A DNA stretch of 64,000 bases from Tetragenococcus solitarius NBRC 100494 (GCF_001544195.1 NZ_BCPY01000008.1:1-64000); one strand, 5' to 3'; positions 1-10,563 are shown, numbered from the stretch's first letter. Notes: a model not told the origin generated them from the letters alone. Program-made: numbers and translations.

Positions 1-67
1 GTGATTAATTGATCAAAACTTATTAAAAATAATTACGTTACTACATTTTAAATTATAAAATTAAAGA

Positions 68-96
68 TTGACATTGTGAAATATTTATTTAATTAT
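68..96 (+). promoter_or_regulatory. Candidate promoter of the LysR gene
   Basis: A perfect -35 hexamer TTGACA lies at 68-73. An AT-rich -10-like stretch (TAATTAT, about 90-96) follows at 16-18 bp. It sits about 45 bp upstream of the LysR gene start. The -10 is poor, so the call is tentative; a LysR protein often binds around such a site to control itself. Confidence 0.4.
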
Positions 97-141
97 TAAC
101 TCATAAGTATATAGTTATAGTTTAGAGAGGAGACGCTTTTT

Positions 142-1074
142 ATGTCATTAAAAGATTCCTTGCAAATGTTACAATACATTGATACCTTGCTCAAATACAA
201 TAATTTTACTAAAGCTGCTAAAAATTTATATATATCACAACCTTACCTCACCCAAACAATCAAAAAAGTAGAACAAGAACTAGGCGTCGAAATTATCAAT
301 CGTCAATCTGCTCACTTTAAATTGACAGAAGCAGGGAAAATTTATTATCAATATTTAGAAACATTGGAAGCTAAAGAGGCCGATTTACAAAAAAGAATTG
401 CCAGATTTTCTCGTTCTGCTCAGCCTAGAATTCGTTTAGGAATTTTAGCAAGTTTAGGGACATTTTTATTGCCATTATTTGTTCCAAAATTTCTCATTAA
501 ACACCAAAATACTCGGCTAAATATTGAAGAAGACCTTCCGCAAATAAATGAAAAAAGGGTGATAGAAGGAACTTTAGATTTTTTTATTGGACAAAATGCA
601 GATACAATTTCACAAGAGTTAACTGTCCATCGTTGTGGTTTTGAACATTATTATGTCATCATTCCCAAAACTTCAACATTCTATCAAGAAAATGAATTTA
701 TACTACCAGCAAAATCAATAAAATTAAAAGAACTATTACAAGAAAATTTAGTTTTAACTACTAATGGTTCTGCTATTCGGCGACAAATAGACCAATTGCT
801 AAATAATTATAAAATGAAACCAAAAATTTTGCTTGAAAGTAGTAATATTTATACAGTAGCAGCACTAGCGAAAAATGGTAGCGGCATTGCCGTTGTGCCA
901 GAAAGTGTACTTTCCCCTTTTGAGCAAGGAGCTTATAATTTATACCCTATTTCTAAAGAGTTTCTCTCATTGGACTATTTCATTGCATACTCTTCAAATC
1001 GTATTTTATCGGAGGTAGAAAAAGACTTTATTCATGGTTTTCTAAATTCAAATAAACAAAGGCATAGTTACTAA
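142..1074 (+). CDS. LysR-family transcriptional regulator
   Basis: A 310-residue protein of normal LysR length. The N-terminal winged helix-turn-helix (about residues 8-66) shows the typical pattern NNFTKAAKNLYISQPYLTQTIKKVEQELG. Residues from about 95 form the periplasmic-binding-protein-like effector domain. The start is backed by GAGGAG nine bases upstream of the ATG. It converges on nupC across a bidirectional terminator, so it is not part of the nucleoside operon. Its target is probably left of the window edge or itself. Family assignment is firm; the effector is unknown. Confidence 0.9.
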   Translation: MSLKDSLQMLQYIDTLLKYNNFTKAAKNLYISQPYLTQTIKKVEQELGVEIINRQSAHFKLTEAGKIYYQYLETLEAKEADLQKRIARFSRSAQPRIRLGILASLGTFLLPLFVPKFLIKHQNTRLNIEEDLPQINEKRVIEGTLDFFIGQNADTISQELTVHRCGFEHYYVIIPKTSTFYQENEFILPAKSIKLKELLQENLVLTTNGSAIRRQIDQLLNNYKMKPKILLESSNIYTVAALAKNGSGIAVVPESVLSPFEQGAYNLYPISKEFLSLDYFIAYSSNRILSEVEKDFIHGFLNSNKQRHSY

Positions 1075-1100
1075 TTGTCTATTTGTTCGGTATTTATTAC

Positions 1101-1168
1101 TAAAAAAGCTTTCTTACTTCATTGTTGAGGTTCTCCCAGCAATAAAATAAGAAAGCAATTTTTTATTT
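1101..1168. terminator. Bidirectional terminator between LysR and nupC
   Basis: A stem is formed by GCTTTCTTA (1108-1116) and TAAGAAAGC (1148-1156). It is flanked by an A-run on the left and a T-run on the right, so it can end transcription of both the LysR gene (+) and the nucleoside operon (-). Confidence 0.7.
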
Positions 1169-1249
1169 CAACTTTAGTGATACTTATATAACATTTATTT
1201 TAGTCATTTTCTACCCATTATTCCGATCATAAACTATAAATCTTCTCTA

Positions 1250-2446
1250 TTAAAAATACAAGCCCACGATGGTTCCTGTTAAAATAGAAGCTAAGGTTGC
1301 CCCTAGTAAAAGCTTCATCGAAAATTTCGCAACAAATCCGCCTTGTTTTTCGCTAATTGATCTTATAGAACCTGTGATAATTCCGACAACACTAAAATTA
1401 GCAAAGGAAACTAAATAGGAAGAAATAATCGCGTTCCCTTTAGGGGACAACGTTTCTGCTACTTGATTCAATTCGCCTAAAGCAACAAATTCGTTCGTTA
1501 AGATTTTCGTTGCCATAAGACTTCCTACTTGAGTAATATCCGCAGAAGGAACTCCCATCAAAAAGGCAATTGGTGAAAATATATACCCTAATACGGTCGT
1601 AAATTCAATATTAAAAATAGCAGCAAAAGTGCTATTCAAAAAAGTAACTAAAGCCACAAAACCAATGAGCATTGCTGCTACAGTAATGGCTAATTGGAAT
1701 CCATCTTGAATATAATTACCCAAAACTTGGAAAAAAGGTTCTTTAGAAACATCGACGGTTTCGACCGCATTTACCGAAAGTTCCTCTTCTTTAGAAACAT
1801 CGTAGGGATTCACAATACATGAAACGATCAAGGCGGATAAAATATTTAAAAAGACCGCAGTCACAACAAATTTACCCGGCACTAGCTGCATATAAGAAGC
1901 TAAAACAGCTGCGGAAACTGCACTCATAGCAGAAGCACAAATCGTGTAAAGTCGTTTCTCATCTAATTTAGGGATTTTTTCTTTTACCGTGAGAAAAACT
2001 TCAGGTTGTCCTAAGATAGCCGTGGAAACCGCAAAATAACTTTCTAGCTCGCCCATTCCGGCTAATTTATTTAATAAATACCCTGTCCATTTAATGATAA
2101 AAGGCAAGATTTTAAGGTAATTTAAAATCCCTACTAATGCCGATATAAAGACAATAGGCATTAATACATCTAAAAAGAAGACAGAGGCTCCTTTTTGAAT
2201 CATCAAACCACCGAAAACAAAGTCAACACCGCCAGCAGCTTGTTCCGTCAGCCAACCAAAGAAGGCAGATATATTTTCCATTACATGAACGCCGCCGGAA
2301 GTATTCAAACAAAGAAAGGAAATAATCAATTGTAACGCAAACATGATTCCCATCTTTTTAAATTTAATTTGTTTACGGTCACTACTTACTAACCAGCCAA
2401 TGATAAAGACTAAAGCTAGACCCGTTAGCAAAAACACAAATTGCAT
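1250..2446 (-). CDS. nupC: Concentrative nucleoside transporter (CNT/NupC family)
   Basis: About 398 residues, the usual size of bacterial CNT nucleoside:cation symporters, with hydrophobic segments throughout. It carries the family motifs GQPEVFLTVK (central) and NEFVALGEL (C-terminal half), which correspond to the nucleoside-binding motifs of CNT proteins. The ATG at 2446 is preferred over the one at 2452, because AGAGG is only three bases from the first and nine from the second. It is the last gene of the deo operon, so it likely brings deoxyribonucleosides into the cell for Pdp. Substrate range within pyrimidine and purine nucleosides is not readable from sequence. Confidence 0.9.
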   Translation of the reverse strand: MQFVFLLTGLALVFIIGWLVSSDRKQIKFKKMGIMFALQLIISFLCLNTSGGVHVMENISAFFGWLTEQAAGGVDFVFGGLMIQKGASVFFLDVLMPIVFISALVGILNYLKILPFIIKWTGYLLNKLAGMGELESYFAVSTAILGQPEVFLTVKEKIPKLDEKRLYTICASAMSAVSAAVLASYMQLVPGKFVVTAVFLNILSALIVSCIVNPYDVSKEEELSVNAVETVDVSKEPFFQVLGNYIQDGFQLAITVAAMLIGFVALVTFLNSTFAAIFNIEFTTVLGYIFSPIAFLMGVPSADITQVGSLMATKILTNEFVALGELNQVAETLSPKGNAIISSYLVSFANFSVVGIITGSIRSISEKQGGFVAKFSMKLLLGATLASILTGTIVGLYF

Positions 2447-2495
2447 TATCATGCGCCTCTTTCATTTCATAAATTTTCATTGGAGAATATTGCTG

Positions 2496-3794
2496 TTAGT
2501 CAATGATTTGATAAATCATTTGAGGTTTTTGGGCAGAATCCGCGATTTCTATATTTTGATACAACAAATTTTTCGTTGAATCGATCGCTTCACTGTTACT
2601 ATAAATCGTCAATAAGGATTCTCCTTTTTCAACCTTGTCCCCAATTTTTTTGTGCAGCTCAATTCCTACACTATAATCAAGCGCATCTTCAGCTTTTTGT
2701 CTGCCACCGCCTAACATCATGCTGGCAATGCCGATTTCATCCGCTTTTATGCTTGCAACAACGCCGCTTGTTTTCGCTGGTAATTCGATTTTATATTTCG
2801 CTTGTGGCATGATTTTGTAATCTTCAATGACCCGTTCATCGCCACCTTGCGCTTTAATCATCGCCCGAAAGCGGTCTAATGCTTTTCCTGATGCAATCAC
2901 TTCTTCTAGTAATGCTCTAGCTTCAGAAAATTCTTGTGCTTTGCCCCCGAGTACTACCATATAACTTCCTAATGTTAATACAAGTTCACGCACATCTTCA
3001 GGCCCCTGCCCTTTTAAGATATCGATCGATTCTTCAATTTCAAGTGAATTGCCAATCTTAGTGCCTAGAGGTTGGTTCATGTCAGAAATGACCGCCATAC
3101 ATTGCATTCCAACACCCTTGCCAATTTCTACAAGAGCTTTAGCCAAGGAGATAGAATCGTCTAACGTTTTCATAAAAGCCCCTGAACCCGTTTTCACATC
3201 AATCACTAAAGCATCTGTGCCAGAAGCAATTTTCTTACTCATAATCGAGCTGGCAATCAGAGGAATCGAATCTACCGTATCAGTTACATCTCGTAAGGAA
3301 TAAATCTTTTTATCTGCAGGAGCAATATCTCCAGTCGCACCGATAATCGCCAATTTTTCTTTAGCAACTTGGTCAATAAAGGCTTTTTCGCTAATTTCAA
3401 CTTGATAGCCAGGAATCGCTTCTAATTTATCAAGTGTTCCTCCGGTATGGCCCAAGCCACGGCCTGAAATCATAGGGACAGGAATCCCTGTTGCGGCAAC
3501 TACTGCAGCAAGTGGAAGACTAATTTTATCCCCTACACCTCCAGTAGAGTGCTTGTCTACCTTGACTCCTGGGATTTCTGATAAATCCAAGTGCTCCCCT
3601 GATTTCATCATTTCCATAGTGAGATTGGCCCGCTCTTGATCTGTCATATCTTGAAAATAAATGGCCATGAGCAAAGCACTGATTTGATAATCAGGGATCG
3701 TCTGATCACTGACGCCGTTTACAAAAAATTGTAGCTCTTCTTTATTTAATTCACCCCCATTACGTTTTTTATCAATAATATCTACCATTCTCAT
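2496..3794 (-). CDS. pdp: Pyrimidine-nucleoside phosphorylase
   Basis: A 432-residue protein that splits thymidine, deoxyuridine or uridine with phosphate into base and (deoxy)ribose-1-phosphate. The family signature [16 protein letters not shown] is seen near residue 115, and the phosphate-binding [10 protein letters not shown] stretch near residue 81. It lies in the order deoC-deoB-deoR-pdp-nupC, so its product deoxyribose-1-phosphate feeds DeoB and then DeoC. Length and motifs agree with the Firmicute Pdp family rather than trimeric or hexameric purine phosphorylases. Confidence 0.95.
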   Translation of the reverse strand: MRMVDIIDKKRNGGELNKEELQFFVNGVSDQTIPDYQISALLMAIYFQDMTDQERANLTMEMMKSGEHLDLSEIPGVKVDKHSTGGVGDKISLPLAAVVAATGIPVPMISGRGLGHTGGTLDKLEAIPGYQVEISEKAFIDQVAKEKLAIIGATGDIAPADKKIYSLRDVTDTVDSIPLIASSIMSKKIASGTDALVIDVKTGSGAFMKTLDDSISLAKALVEIGKGVGMQCMAVISDMNQPLGTKIGNSLEIEESIDILKGQGPEDVRELVLTLGSYMVVLGGKAQEFSEARALLEEVIASGKALDRFRAMIKAQGGDERVIEDYKIMPQAKYKIELPAKTSGVVASIKADEIGIASMMLGGGRQKAEDALDYSVGIELHKKIGDKVEKGESLLTIYSNSEAIDSTKNLLYQNIEIADSAQKPQMIYQIID

Positions 3795-3813
3795 TTCTTA
3801 CACTTCCAATCAT

Positions 3814-4761
3814 TTATCGTTCCATTAAATTTTGTGCCAAGGAGGTATCCAAAATCGCATAATTCGCATATCCTGCTTGCAAAACAGCATGAACTGCCGC
3901 TCCTTTTTTCATCCCACTTGCCACCACAAGCGAATGTTCTTTCTTTTTTAATTCTGCTAAATCAATCCCTACAGTACGTCGGTTTAATTCAGAGTCAACA
4001 ATCTCTCCTTTACCGTCAATAAAACGAGAAACAATGTCTCCCACCGACTTTTCTTGCAAGGTGTTTTTTTGTTTTTCATCCAAGTACCCCAAGTTGAATA
4101 ATAAAGCATCTTTGCGTACAGTTCCCACTGTAAATAAAGCAATATTGGCCTGTTTGCCCAGATCCAAGATCGATTTAATAAATCGATCTTGTTCGACCAA
4201 ATTCTTTGTGGTCTCATTATCAAAAATGGTGGGCAAAGGTAAATATTGTGTTTTCGTGTGAAAAGCACGAGACAACTCATTGATACTTTCATAAGCATAT
4301 GTTTTTTCATGTCCGAAGCTAAAACTACCTTTTAACTGAACCGTTTGTACGCCAGAGACAATTGGATTTCCCAACTGCCTTGTCACCGCATGGATCGTTT
4401 TTCCCCAACCAATTCCAATAATATCGTTGGGTTGGACTAAATTTGCTAAAAAGTCAGCTGTATAAGCCCCCACACGATCCATACTTGACGTTTTCCCTTG
4501 ATAACTTGGAGGAACAACTTTGATCGTCGCCCGATATTTTTCAGATAATATGCGGGCGAGATCTTTTGAATTCACAAATGGATTTTCAATCTGAATCTTG
4601 ACGAAACCGGCATCTTTAGCTAGCTGCAACAACCGAGAAATGGTTGGGCGAGAGAGTTCTAATTTTTTAGCGATCGCTGCTTGTCCAAGATTTTCCTCAT
4701 AATAAAGATGGGCTACAGTCAAAGCTTGTTTCAGCTTTGTTTCGTCGTATTTATTTTCCAT
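3814..4761 (-). CDS. deoR: Deoxyribonucleoside regulator, SorC/DeoR (B. subtilis type)
   Basis: About 315 residues. The N-terminal helix-turn-helix (about residues 20-55, GQAAIAKKLELSRPTISRLLQLAKDAG) is followed by a SorC-type sugar-phosphate-binding domain. The ATG at 4761 is chosen because GAGGGAG lies just in front of it; an in-frame ATG at 4773 has no such site. It sits inside the deo operon between deoB and pdp, as expected for a repressor that responds to deoxyribose-5-phosphate. Family known, effector inferred from context. Confidence 0.9.
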   Translation of the reverse strand: MENKYDETKLKQALTVAHLYYEENLGQAAIAKKLELSRPTISRLLQLAKDAGFVKIQIENPFVNSKDLARILSEKYRATIKVVPPSYQGKTSSMDRVGAYTADFLANLVQPNDIIGIGWGKTIHAVTRQLGNPIVSGVQTVQLKGSFSFGHEKTYAYESINELSRAFHTKTQYLPLPTIFDNETTKNLVEQDRFIKSILDLGKQANIALFTVGTVRKDALLFNLGYLDEKQKNTLQEKSVGDIVSRFIDGKGEIVDSELNRRTVGIDLAELKKKEHSLVVASGMKKGAAVHAVLQAGYANYAILDTSLAQNLMER

Positions 4762-4782
4762 TTTCTCCCTCATCTTTATCTT

Positions 4783-5970
4783 TTATGCTAACTGGTCTAA
4801 AAAGCTAGTTCCTAAACCATTACTCTTGACACCAAAGTTGGCAACAATTGTTGCACCAAAATCAGAAAAAGTCGTACGTGTACCTAGTGTTGCTGGTGCT
4901 TGCATGCTTGGAGAATATACCAACAACGGTACCTGTTCACGCGTATGATCCGTCCCTTTAAAGCCAGGATCATTTCCATGATCGGCTGTAATCATTAATA
5001 GATCATCTTCTTGCAATTGGTTTAACACTGTACCCAAACGTTGATCAAAGTCCATTAACGCTTGACCAAAACCCATTGGATTGCGGCGATGACCATACAT
5101 CGAATCAAAATCCACCAAATTAACAAAACAAAATCCGGTAAAATCTTGTTGCATAACATGATCTACATGGTCCATGCCATCCATATTGCTCTCATTATGA
5201 TAAACTTCATCCAAACCTTGTCCGCTAAAGATATCATTGATTTTTCCAATCCCAATGGTTTTCACACCATTTTCTTGCAGATAGTCTAAAGACGTTTTTC
5301 CTGTAGGTTTTAATGCATAATCATGCCGATTTGACGTACGTGTAAAATGATCTTTATCTTCTCCTACATACGGGCGAGCAATGACGCGTCCCACAGTATA
5401 CTCTGGTCCATTGACTAAACTACGCGCATATTCACAAATACGGTAAAGCTCATCTAACGGAATAATCTTTTCGTGGGCTGCAATCTGCAGAACTGAGTCT
5501 CCAGAAGTATAAATAATCAAGTCTCCGGTCTCCATTTGATGTTCGCCTAATTCTTCAATAATTTTTGTCCCAGAAGCTGGGCGATTTCCGACAATTTTTC
5601 GACCTGAAAAATCAGCAATCTTTGCCAATAGTTCCTCAGGGAAACCGTTAGGGAAAAAATTTAGTGGTTGTTCAACAGGTAATTCCATCATTTCCCAATG
5701 TCCATCCATACTATCTTTTCCAGCAGAAATTTCGGTCATTTTACCAAAGTATCCCAGTGGTTGCTCAACAGCGGGCACGCCTTCAATTGCTTGTTCCCGC
5801 AAGTTAGAAATTCCTAACTTTTGCAAATTAGGTAAAGCAAGCTTTCCTTCATAGGCTTGTCCGACATGTCCTAAAGTATCTGAACCAAGGTCGTCAAATT
5901 GATCTGCATCAGGTGCTGCCCCTGTTCCTACAGAATCAAGTACAATACCAAAAATACGTTTGTAAGCCAT
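4783..5970 (-). CDS. deoB: Phosphopentomutase
   Basis: A 395-residue metalloenzyme of the alkaline phosphatase superfamily that interconverts (deoxy)ribose-1-phosphate and 5-phosphate. The N-terminus [18 protein letters not shown] and the C-terminal metal-site stretch [19 protein letters not shown] are typical. Full length with a clear AGGAGG site. It follows deoC closely and links Pdp to DeoC in the same operon. Confidence 0.97.
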   Translation of the reverse strand: MAYKRIFGIVLDSVGTGAAPDADQFDDLGSDTLGHVGQAYEGKLALPNLQKLGISNLREQAIEGVPAVEQPLGYFGKMTEISAGKDSMDGHWEMMELPVEQPLNFFPNGFPEELLAKIADFSGRKIVGNRPASGTKIIEELGEHQMETGDLIIYTSGDSVLQIAAHEKIIPLDELYRICEYARSLVNGPEYTVGRVIARPYVGEDKDHFTRTSNRHDYALKPTGKTSLDYLQENGVKTIGIGKINDIFSGQGLDEVYHNESNMDGMDHVDHVMQQDFTGFCFVNLVDFDSMYGHRRNPMGFGQALMDFDQRLGTVLNQLQEDDLLMITADHGNDPGFKGTDHTREQVPLLVYSPSMQAPATLGTRTTFSDFGATIVANFGVKSNGLGTSFLDQLA

Positions 5971-6016
5971 TTTTATTCCTCCTTGATATCTAAATATGAA
6001 ATATGCAATAAAGTAT

Positions 6017-6676
6017 TTATTTCAAAATATCTACTGTTGCACTAACACCTAAACGGCTCGCTCCAGCTTCGATCATTCCCAAAGCTTCTTGTCTGCTATG
6101 GATGCCTCCAGAAGCTTTGACACCTAAACGATCGCCTACCGTTTCACGCATAATTTTGACGTCATCTTCCTTTGCCCCTGCACTACTAAATCCAGTAGAA
6201 GTTTTTACAAAATCAGCCTTAGCTTCTTCTGATAGTTGACAAGCTTTTACAATTTGTTCTTTATTAAGAAATGAAGTTTCAAGAATGACTTTTAAAATTT
6301 TTCCTTTTTGATGTACGCCATCAGCGACCGCTTGAATATCTGCTTGAACAGCTTCGTCATTATTTCCTAATAACTCGCCAATATTAATGACCATGTCAAT
6401 TTCATCTGCGCCGTCTTCGATCGCTTTTTTCGCTTCTGCTACTTTACTAGCCGTACTCATTGCTCCTAAAGGAAAGCCGACAACTACACAAGTTTCAATC
6501 CCTGTTCCTGCAAGTTGTTCTGTGACAAAAGATGCCCAGTAGCCATTCACACAGACGGAAGCTGTTTGATATTGTTTTGCTTCCTCACATGTCTTTTCAA
6601 TATCTGCTTTTGTTGCATTCGGTTGCAAGTTTGTATGATCTAAATATTTTGCTAATTCATTGGTTGTTAATTCCAT
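6017..6676 (-). CDS. deoC: Deoxyribose-phosphate aldolase
   Basis: A 219-residue class I aldolase giving acetaldehyde and glyceraldehyde-3-phosphate from deoxyribose-5-phosphate. The Schiff-base lysine is K158 in FVKTSTGF and the proton-relay lysine is K187 in GVKASGGI. It is the first gene of the deo operon, with the regulatory region just upstream. Normal length and no defects. Confidence 0.97.
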   Translation of the reverse strand: MELTTNELAKYLDHTNLQPNATKADIEKTCEEAKQYQTASVCVNGYWASFVTEQLAGTGIETCVVVGFPLGAMSTASKVAEAKKAIEDGADEIDMVINIGELLGNNDEAVQADIQAVADGVHQKGKILKVILETSFLNKEQIVKACQLSEEAKADFVKTSTGFSSAGAKEDDVKIMRETVGDRLGVKASGGIHSRQEALGMIEAGASRLGVSATVDILK

Positions 6677-6734
6677 TTTTTGAATCCCCTTTCGTTTGAT
6701 ACTTAAATCGTAACAGTCTGTTTTACAAATGTAA

Positions 6735-6758
6735 AGTATAATTATGAAATTTTGTTCA
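6735..6758 (-). promoter_or_regulatory. deo operon promoter/operator candidate
   Basis: On the minus strand a -10-like TATACT (6735-6740) lies about 60 bp upstream of deoC. It overlaps an inverted motif TGAAATTTTGTTCA (6745-6758) that could be the DeoR operator. No well-spaced -35 is seen, so the operator reading is inference. Confidence 0.4.
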
Positions 6759-6785
6759 AATAAATTTCTTATTACACTTTATTTC

Positions 6786-6842
6786 TATAAAAAAAATCGA
6801 TTTTAAATCCCAATGAAGAGGTTTTAAAATCGATTTTTTTAT
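6786..6842 (-). terminator. Terminator after ribokinase
   Basis: A long stem of AAAATCGATTTTAAA (6793-6807) and TTTTAAAATCGATTTT (6822-6837) with a run of T on the minus-strand exit side. It lies just downstream of rbsK and separates it from deoC. Confidence 0.75.
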
Positions 6843-6879
6843 GAATTGATTAGAGCTGCACTTTCAACTATCGCTCTGT

Positions 6880-7794
6880 TTATGATTTAAGACATTCGCT
6901 TTCGTAAGGAATGGAGGGCTGAGCGCCATAACGTTGTACCGTTAAAGAAGAAGCTTTATTTCCATAGTGAATTGCTTCCTCTATATTTCTCATATCTACC
7001 GACAATTTTGCTGTTAAAGCGCCAATAAATGTATCTCCAGCAGCTGTTGTATCTTTCGCATCCACTTTAAAAGCTAGGACAAACCCACTTGCCACGCTAG
7101 CAAAAGAATAAAATGCTCCCTTACTTCCTAAGGTAACAATTAAACCTTTGACTCCCATTTGATGGATGACCTGAGCTGCATTATCTAACTCTTTTTGGTT
7201 TGTTACTTTCCTGCCTGTGATCATCTCTAATTCTGTTTCATTAGGGACGAGAATATCCGTTAATTGAATCAGTTTTGCTGAAATTTCTTTCGGAGCGGGT
7301 GCCGGATTAAGAATAGTCGTCACATTGGCCTGTTTAGCAATTTCAAAAGCTTTTTCAATACTCGATAAATTCGTCTCAAACTGTGCAATCAGAAAATCAC
7401 TTGTCGTGATGAGTTGACTTACTTCACTCACATGGCTTTCAGAAATTTTCAGGTTCGCGCCCCCATGAATGATAATACTATTTTCACCTTTATCGTCGAC
7501 CATGACATAGGCACTACCGGTTCGTGTGTGTGCTAGTTCTTTAATCCCTTGCGCGTTGATATCGTCTTGTTCCAGTAATTCTAAGATCGTTTTACCCGCA
7601 GTATCTTTTCCTACAGCTCCAATAAACCTTACCTCTCCGCCATTTCTAGCAGCAGCAATCGCCTGATTAGCTCCTTTACCGCCACCTCCAGTAAACATTT
7701 CTTTGGAATGCACCGTTTCGCCAGGCTTGGGCAAACGTTCTGTTCTAATCGTAGTGTCAAGATTCATACTACCTAATACCGTAATTTTGTTCAT
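6880..7794 (-). CDS. rbsK: Ribokinase
   Basis: About 304 residues in the PfkB family. The N-terminal GSMNLDTTIRTERLPKPGETV, the glycine-rich GGGGKGANQAIAAARNGG and the catalytic-region DTTAAGDTFIGALT are ribokinase motifs. The ATG at 7794 is used because GTGGAG lies in front of it; upstream in-frame codons lack a site. It phosphorylates ribose, presumably released by the nucleoside hydrolase of the same cluster. It follows the GntR gene and ends at a strong terminator. A different sugar or nucleoside substrate cannot be excluded in this family. Confidence 0.88.
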   Translation of the reverse strand: MNKITVLGSMNLDTTIRTERLPKPGETVHSKEMFTGGGGKGANQAIAAARNGGEVRFIGAVGKDTAGKTILELLEQDDINAQGIKELAHTRTGSAYVMVDDKGENSIIIHGGANLKISESHVSEVSQLITTSDFLIAQFETNLSSIEKAFEIAKQANVTTILNPAPAPKEISAKLIQLTDILVPNETELEMITGRKVTNQKELDNAAQVIHQMGVKGLIVTLGSKGAFYSFASVASGFVLAFKVDAKDTTAAGDTFIGALTAKLSVDMRNIEEAIHYGNKASSLTVQRYGAQPSIPYESECLKS

Positions 7795-7848
7795 GTTTAT
7801 CTTTATCTCCACTTCCTTATTTCTAACATACAAGCGTTGCTCTTAATG

Positions 7849-8595
7849 TCATTCATTTAATTGATTGGTGTAACCACTTCGATAACGTATTAGAGATGTA
7901 CGGAAAAAAGCCTCAGGAATGTAATGTTTGTTTTGAGCTAGGAGTTTTCCATCGTTTGAATAAAGATCTTCTGTCAGTAAAACTAATTTCTGATCTTTAG
8001 GAAATTTTCGGCGAAAACTTTCCACATCTCGAGACGAGATCGTTATAGTTAAATGCGAATTTAAAGCTTTTTGATAAATATCTTTTTCTAAAAAATGAAT
8101 AATTTGTTTCTTATTTTCTAAATCAAGACCAAATTGCCTTACTGTTTCCGGCAAAATAATTGAAAATATGTTAGCAACATTTTGTTCATTACTTTCATAC
8201 CAAACATTTAATGTTAAATAAGATAAATCTTGCACTTGGAATAATTTATCTGTGAAAGTACTACTAGGGTTTTTATAATAGTAAGCATCTTTTCCAGTAA
8301 TTTGTTCTAAAGGTAGATTAAGACTCTCCATAATAGGACAACTAAAGCTGCCAAGTCCTCTATGATTTTCTCCAGAAGTATCAGCGGATACAAAATGGCC
8401 TTGACCATGAATACTATGGATCATCCCGTCTTCTTTTAGTAATGATAGTGCAGTCCTCAAAGTGACCCGACTAATTCCAAAGTCTTGCGTTAGTTTTTCT
8501 TCAGAAGGTAACTTTGATCCTGGTGGAAACTGAGAACGTTTGATCATCGTCATCATTTGATTATAAATTTGAACATATTTAGGTGTATGGTGCAT
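7849..8595 (-). CDS. GntR-family regulator (HutC/UTRA type)
   Basis: 248 residues. The N-terminal winged helix domain reads KLPSEEKLTQDFGISRVTLRTALSLLKEDGMI (about residues 24-56). The rest is a UTRA-like ligand domain. It is co-directional with and directly upstream of rbsK, so it probably controls the ribonucleoside salvage genes. The ligand is unknown. The 70-bp gap to the acetyltransferase gene may hold its own promoter. Confidence 0.88.
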   Translation of the reverse strand: MHHTPKYVQIYNQMMTMIKRSQFPPGSKLPSEEKLTQDFGISRVTLRTALSLLKEDGMIHSIHGQGHFVSADTSGENHRGLGSFSCPIMESLNLPLEQITGKDAYYYKNPSSTFTDKLFQVQDLSYLTLNVWYESNEQNVANIFSIILPETVRQFGLDLENKKQIIHFLEKDIYQKALNSHLTITISSRDVESFRRKFPKDQKLVLLTEDLYSNDGKLLAQNKHYIPEAFFRTSLIRYRSGYTNQLNE

Positions 8596-8666
8596 TTAAT
8601 TTCATTCCTTACAAGCATATTTAAAATCATTACCTTTATTGTACCATAATCACATTTTTTTCTACT

Positions 8667-9128
8667 TTAGAGTGCGTGACTAAACTCTATAAAAGAACCA
8701 TAACTTTCCCGTCCCTCAACTAAAAAAGAACGTTTTGCAATAAAATCTTTAGTTGATAATAACTTTAACATGCTTTGGTTGGAATGATTCGTAACAATTT
8801 TCACCTGTTTTACTTGTTTAATGATCGCCCCATAATCTAAAATATCTTGCAGTATGAAATTAGCCCATCCCTGATTTTGGTATAAAGAATCTACTACAAG
8901 CCGACAAATATTGAGTGTATTTCCTTCTAATATCACTGTGACACAAGCTTCATCTTCTTGACCATAAAGCCAAAGAGTCCTTTGTTGTATATCTGCTTTT
9001 ACTATATCCGAAGTAGGATAATCTTTATTCCATTGAGTAACTCTCTTAGCTTCCATTTGTTTTTTACCATCTTCAACAAGCATTAGCACTCGAGGCAAAT
9101 CTTCAATCGTTGCTAATCTTTTCGTCAT
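8667..9128 (-). CDS. GNAT-family acetyltransferase
   Basis: About 153 residues. The acyl-CoA-binding region is recognisable around INICRLVVDSLYQNQGWANFILQDILDY, a variant of the GNAT R/Q-x-x-G-x-G/A loop. The ATG at 9128 has AGG in front of it; an ATG at 9140 overlaps the previous stop and lacks a site. It is tightly linked to the DcuC-like carrier. The acceptor substrate is unknown. Confidence 0.7.
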   Translation of the reverse strand: MTKRLATIEDLPRVLMLVEDGKKQMEAKRVTQWNKDYPTSDIVKADIQQRTLWLYGQEDEACVTVILEGNTLNICRLVVDSLYQNQGWANFILQDILDYGAIIKQVKQVKIVTNHSNQSMLKLLSTKDFIAKRSFLVEGRESYGSFIEFSHAL

Positions 9129-9139
9129 TTTTCCTATCA

Positions 9140-10546
9140 TTATTGGAAAATCAATAATGACAAAACGACAGACATTATCACCCCAAAAACCATTGGCACA
9201 GAAGTTCGCTTAATAATTTGAACGGGTGAGAGCTTAGTAGTTCCAGCTACAATTAAAACTACTGCGGCAACTGGCGAAACTGCTCTTAATAAGTTCCCAG
9301 AAAGTTGCATCGGTACAGATAAAGAGACCGGATCAATTCCTGCTGCGTTTGCCAACGGAATCATTAATGGTATCATAGCAAATAATAGAGCCGTTCCACT
9401 CCCGCTTAAAAGTACAATAATAGCTGTAAAAAGAACCATTACTGCCGGTAATAAAATTCCCGCACTATTCATGCTTGTCATTGCACTTTGGACCAAATCG
9501 ATAATCCCAATCGAAGTCAATCCTTGAACAAAAACTTGTGCTGCTACTAATAGTGCTACTACACTCATAACATCGCCCATTCCATTAAAAAAGGCACTTG
9601 TCTCTTGCAGTACATTTTTCAAAGTTTTCTTGTTAATAACTTCTACTAATACCGCTGCAATGAAACTAATAATACTTACTACTTGTACACTAATATTTAA
9701 CTCAGTCCCTACAATGATATTTATTACAAAAACTAGCAGTAATAAAATAATGGGTAATAACGGCAAAACACCATAAATGAAACCTTTAAATCCAGAGTAC
9801 ATGAAAGTTTCTTCTGTTTGCTCTTTGTCTGAACCATTTTTTTCTAATTCATCAGCATAAGTTAAATTTTCATTTTCTTTTTTATCCTCATGTTTCTGCC
9901 AGAAATAATGAACTAGTGCTATTGCTAAAAGAGTTGGTATAGAAACTATTGCATGACTTGTAAAGACGTATTCAGTTGCACTTACTCCTAATTGAGCAGC
10001 AATCGCTACATTATCTGAACCTAAAGGTGTAGGTACAATCGTGGCCGATGTCGCAATCACTGCTGCTGAGCTAAATCTTGACACACCGGCTGCACGCAAG
10101 ACAGGATATAAAGTAGCTAACAAAATAATAGCTAAATTCGAAGCACTTGGAATAACAAGTGATAGTAGATTCCCTATTAAAAATACAATAGGAATCAAAA
10201 TATAAACAGATTTAATTTTAGAAATAGGCTTTGTTAACGCATGTACTGTTACTTGGTTAGCATTAATATGATTCATATAGGCACTATACCCGCCTAAAAT
10301 CAAGATAACAAAGCCTGGACCGACCAATGTATCTGAAAATTGATCAACAATGGATTGGAAAGGATCTAACCACATAATTCCTGTACTTTCAGTAAGCCCT
10401 AGATCACGCCTCATAAGAAGTGCTACATACATTAAAATAACACCCAAAAGTAATAAGGTCATTTTAATGTCATTTTTCTTTAACAACATATATACTAAAA
10501 TCCCAATTGCAATAATCCCAATTCCGCAAGTTATTATAACTTCCAT
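9140..10546 (-). CDS. DcuC-family membrane carrier, candidate nucleoside or nucleobase transporter
   Basis: About 468 residues with a dozen or so hydrophobic segments. The loop NLLSLVIPSASNLAIILL and the C-terminal VLLSGSGTALLFAMIPLM resemble the DcuC/YfcC ion-transporter superfamily. The start at 10546 follows TAGGAGG perfectly; an upstream in-frame ATG at 10597 overlaps the nucleoside hydrolase gene and is less likely. Known DcuC members move C4-dicarboxylates. Here the gene lies between a nucleoside hydrolase and ribokinase, which suggests a nucleoside-related cargo. That is inference from context only. Confidence 0.75.
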   Translation of the reverse strand: MEVIITCGIGIIAIGILVYMLLKKNDIKMTLLLLGVILMYVALLMRRDLGLTESTGIMWLDPFQSIVDQFSDTLVGPGFVILILGGYSAYMNHINANQVTVHALTKPISKIKSVYILIPIVFLIGNLLSLVIPSASNLAIILLATLYPVLRAAGVSRFSSAAVIATSATIVPTPLGSDNVAIAAQLGVSATEYVFTSHAIVSIPTLLAIALVHYFWQKHEDKKENENLTYADELEKNGSDKEQTEETFMYSGFKGFIYGVLPLLPIILLLLVFVINIIVGTELNISVQVVSIISFIAAVLVEVINKKTLKNVLQETSAFFNGMGDVMSVVALLVAAQVFVQGLTSIGIIDLVQSAMTSMNSAGILLPAVMVLFTAIIVLLSGSGTALLFAMIPLMIPLANAAGIDPVSLSVPMQLSGNLLRAVSPVAAVVLIVAGTTKLSPVQIIKRTSVPMVFGVIMSVVLSLLIFQ

Positions 10547-10563
10547 GGTTTTTCCTCCTAATT

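Noticed and set aside
3984-4310. 108-codon frame overlapping deoR
   Set aside because: Shadow frame of the regulator gene on the same strand, without domain or start signal.
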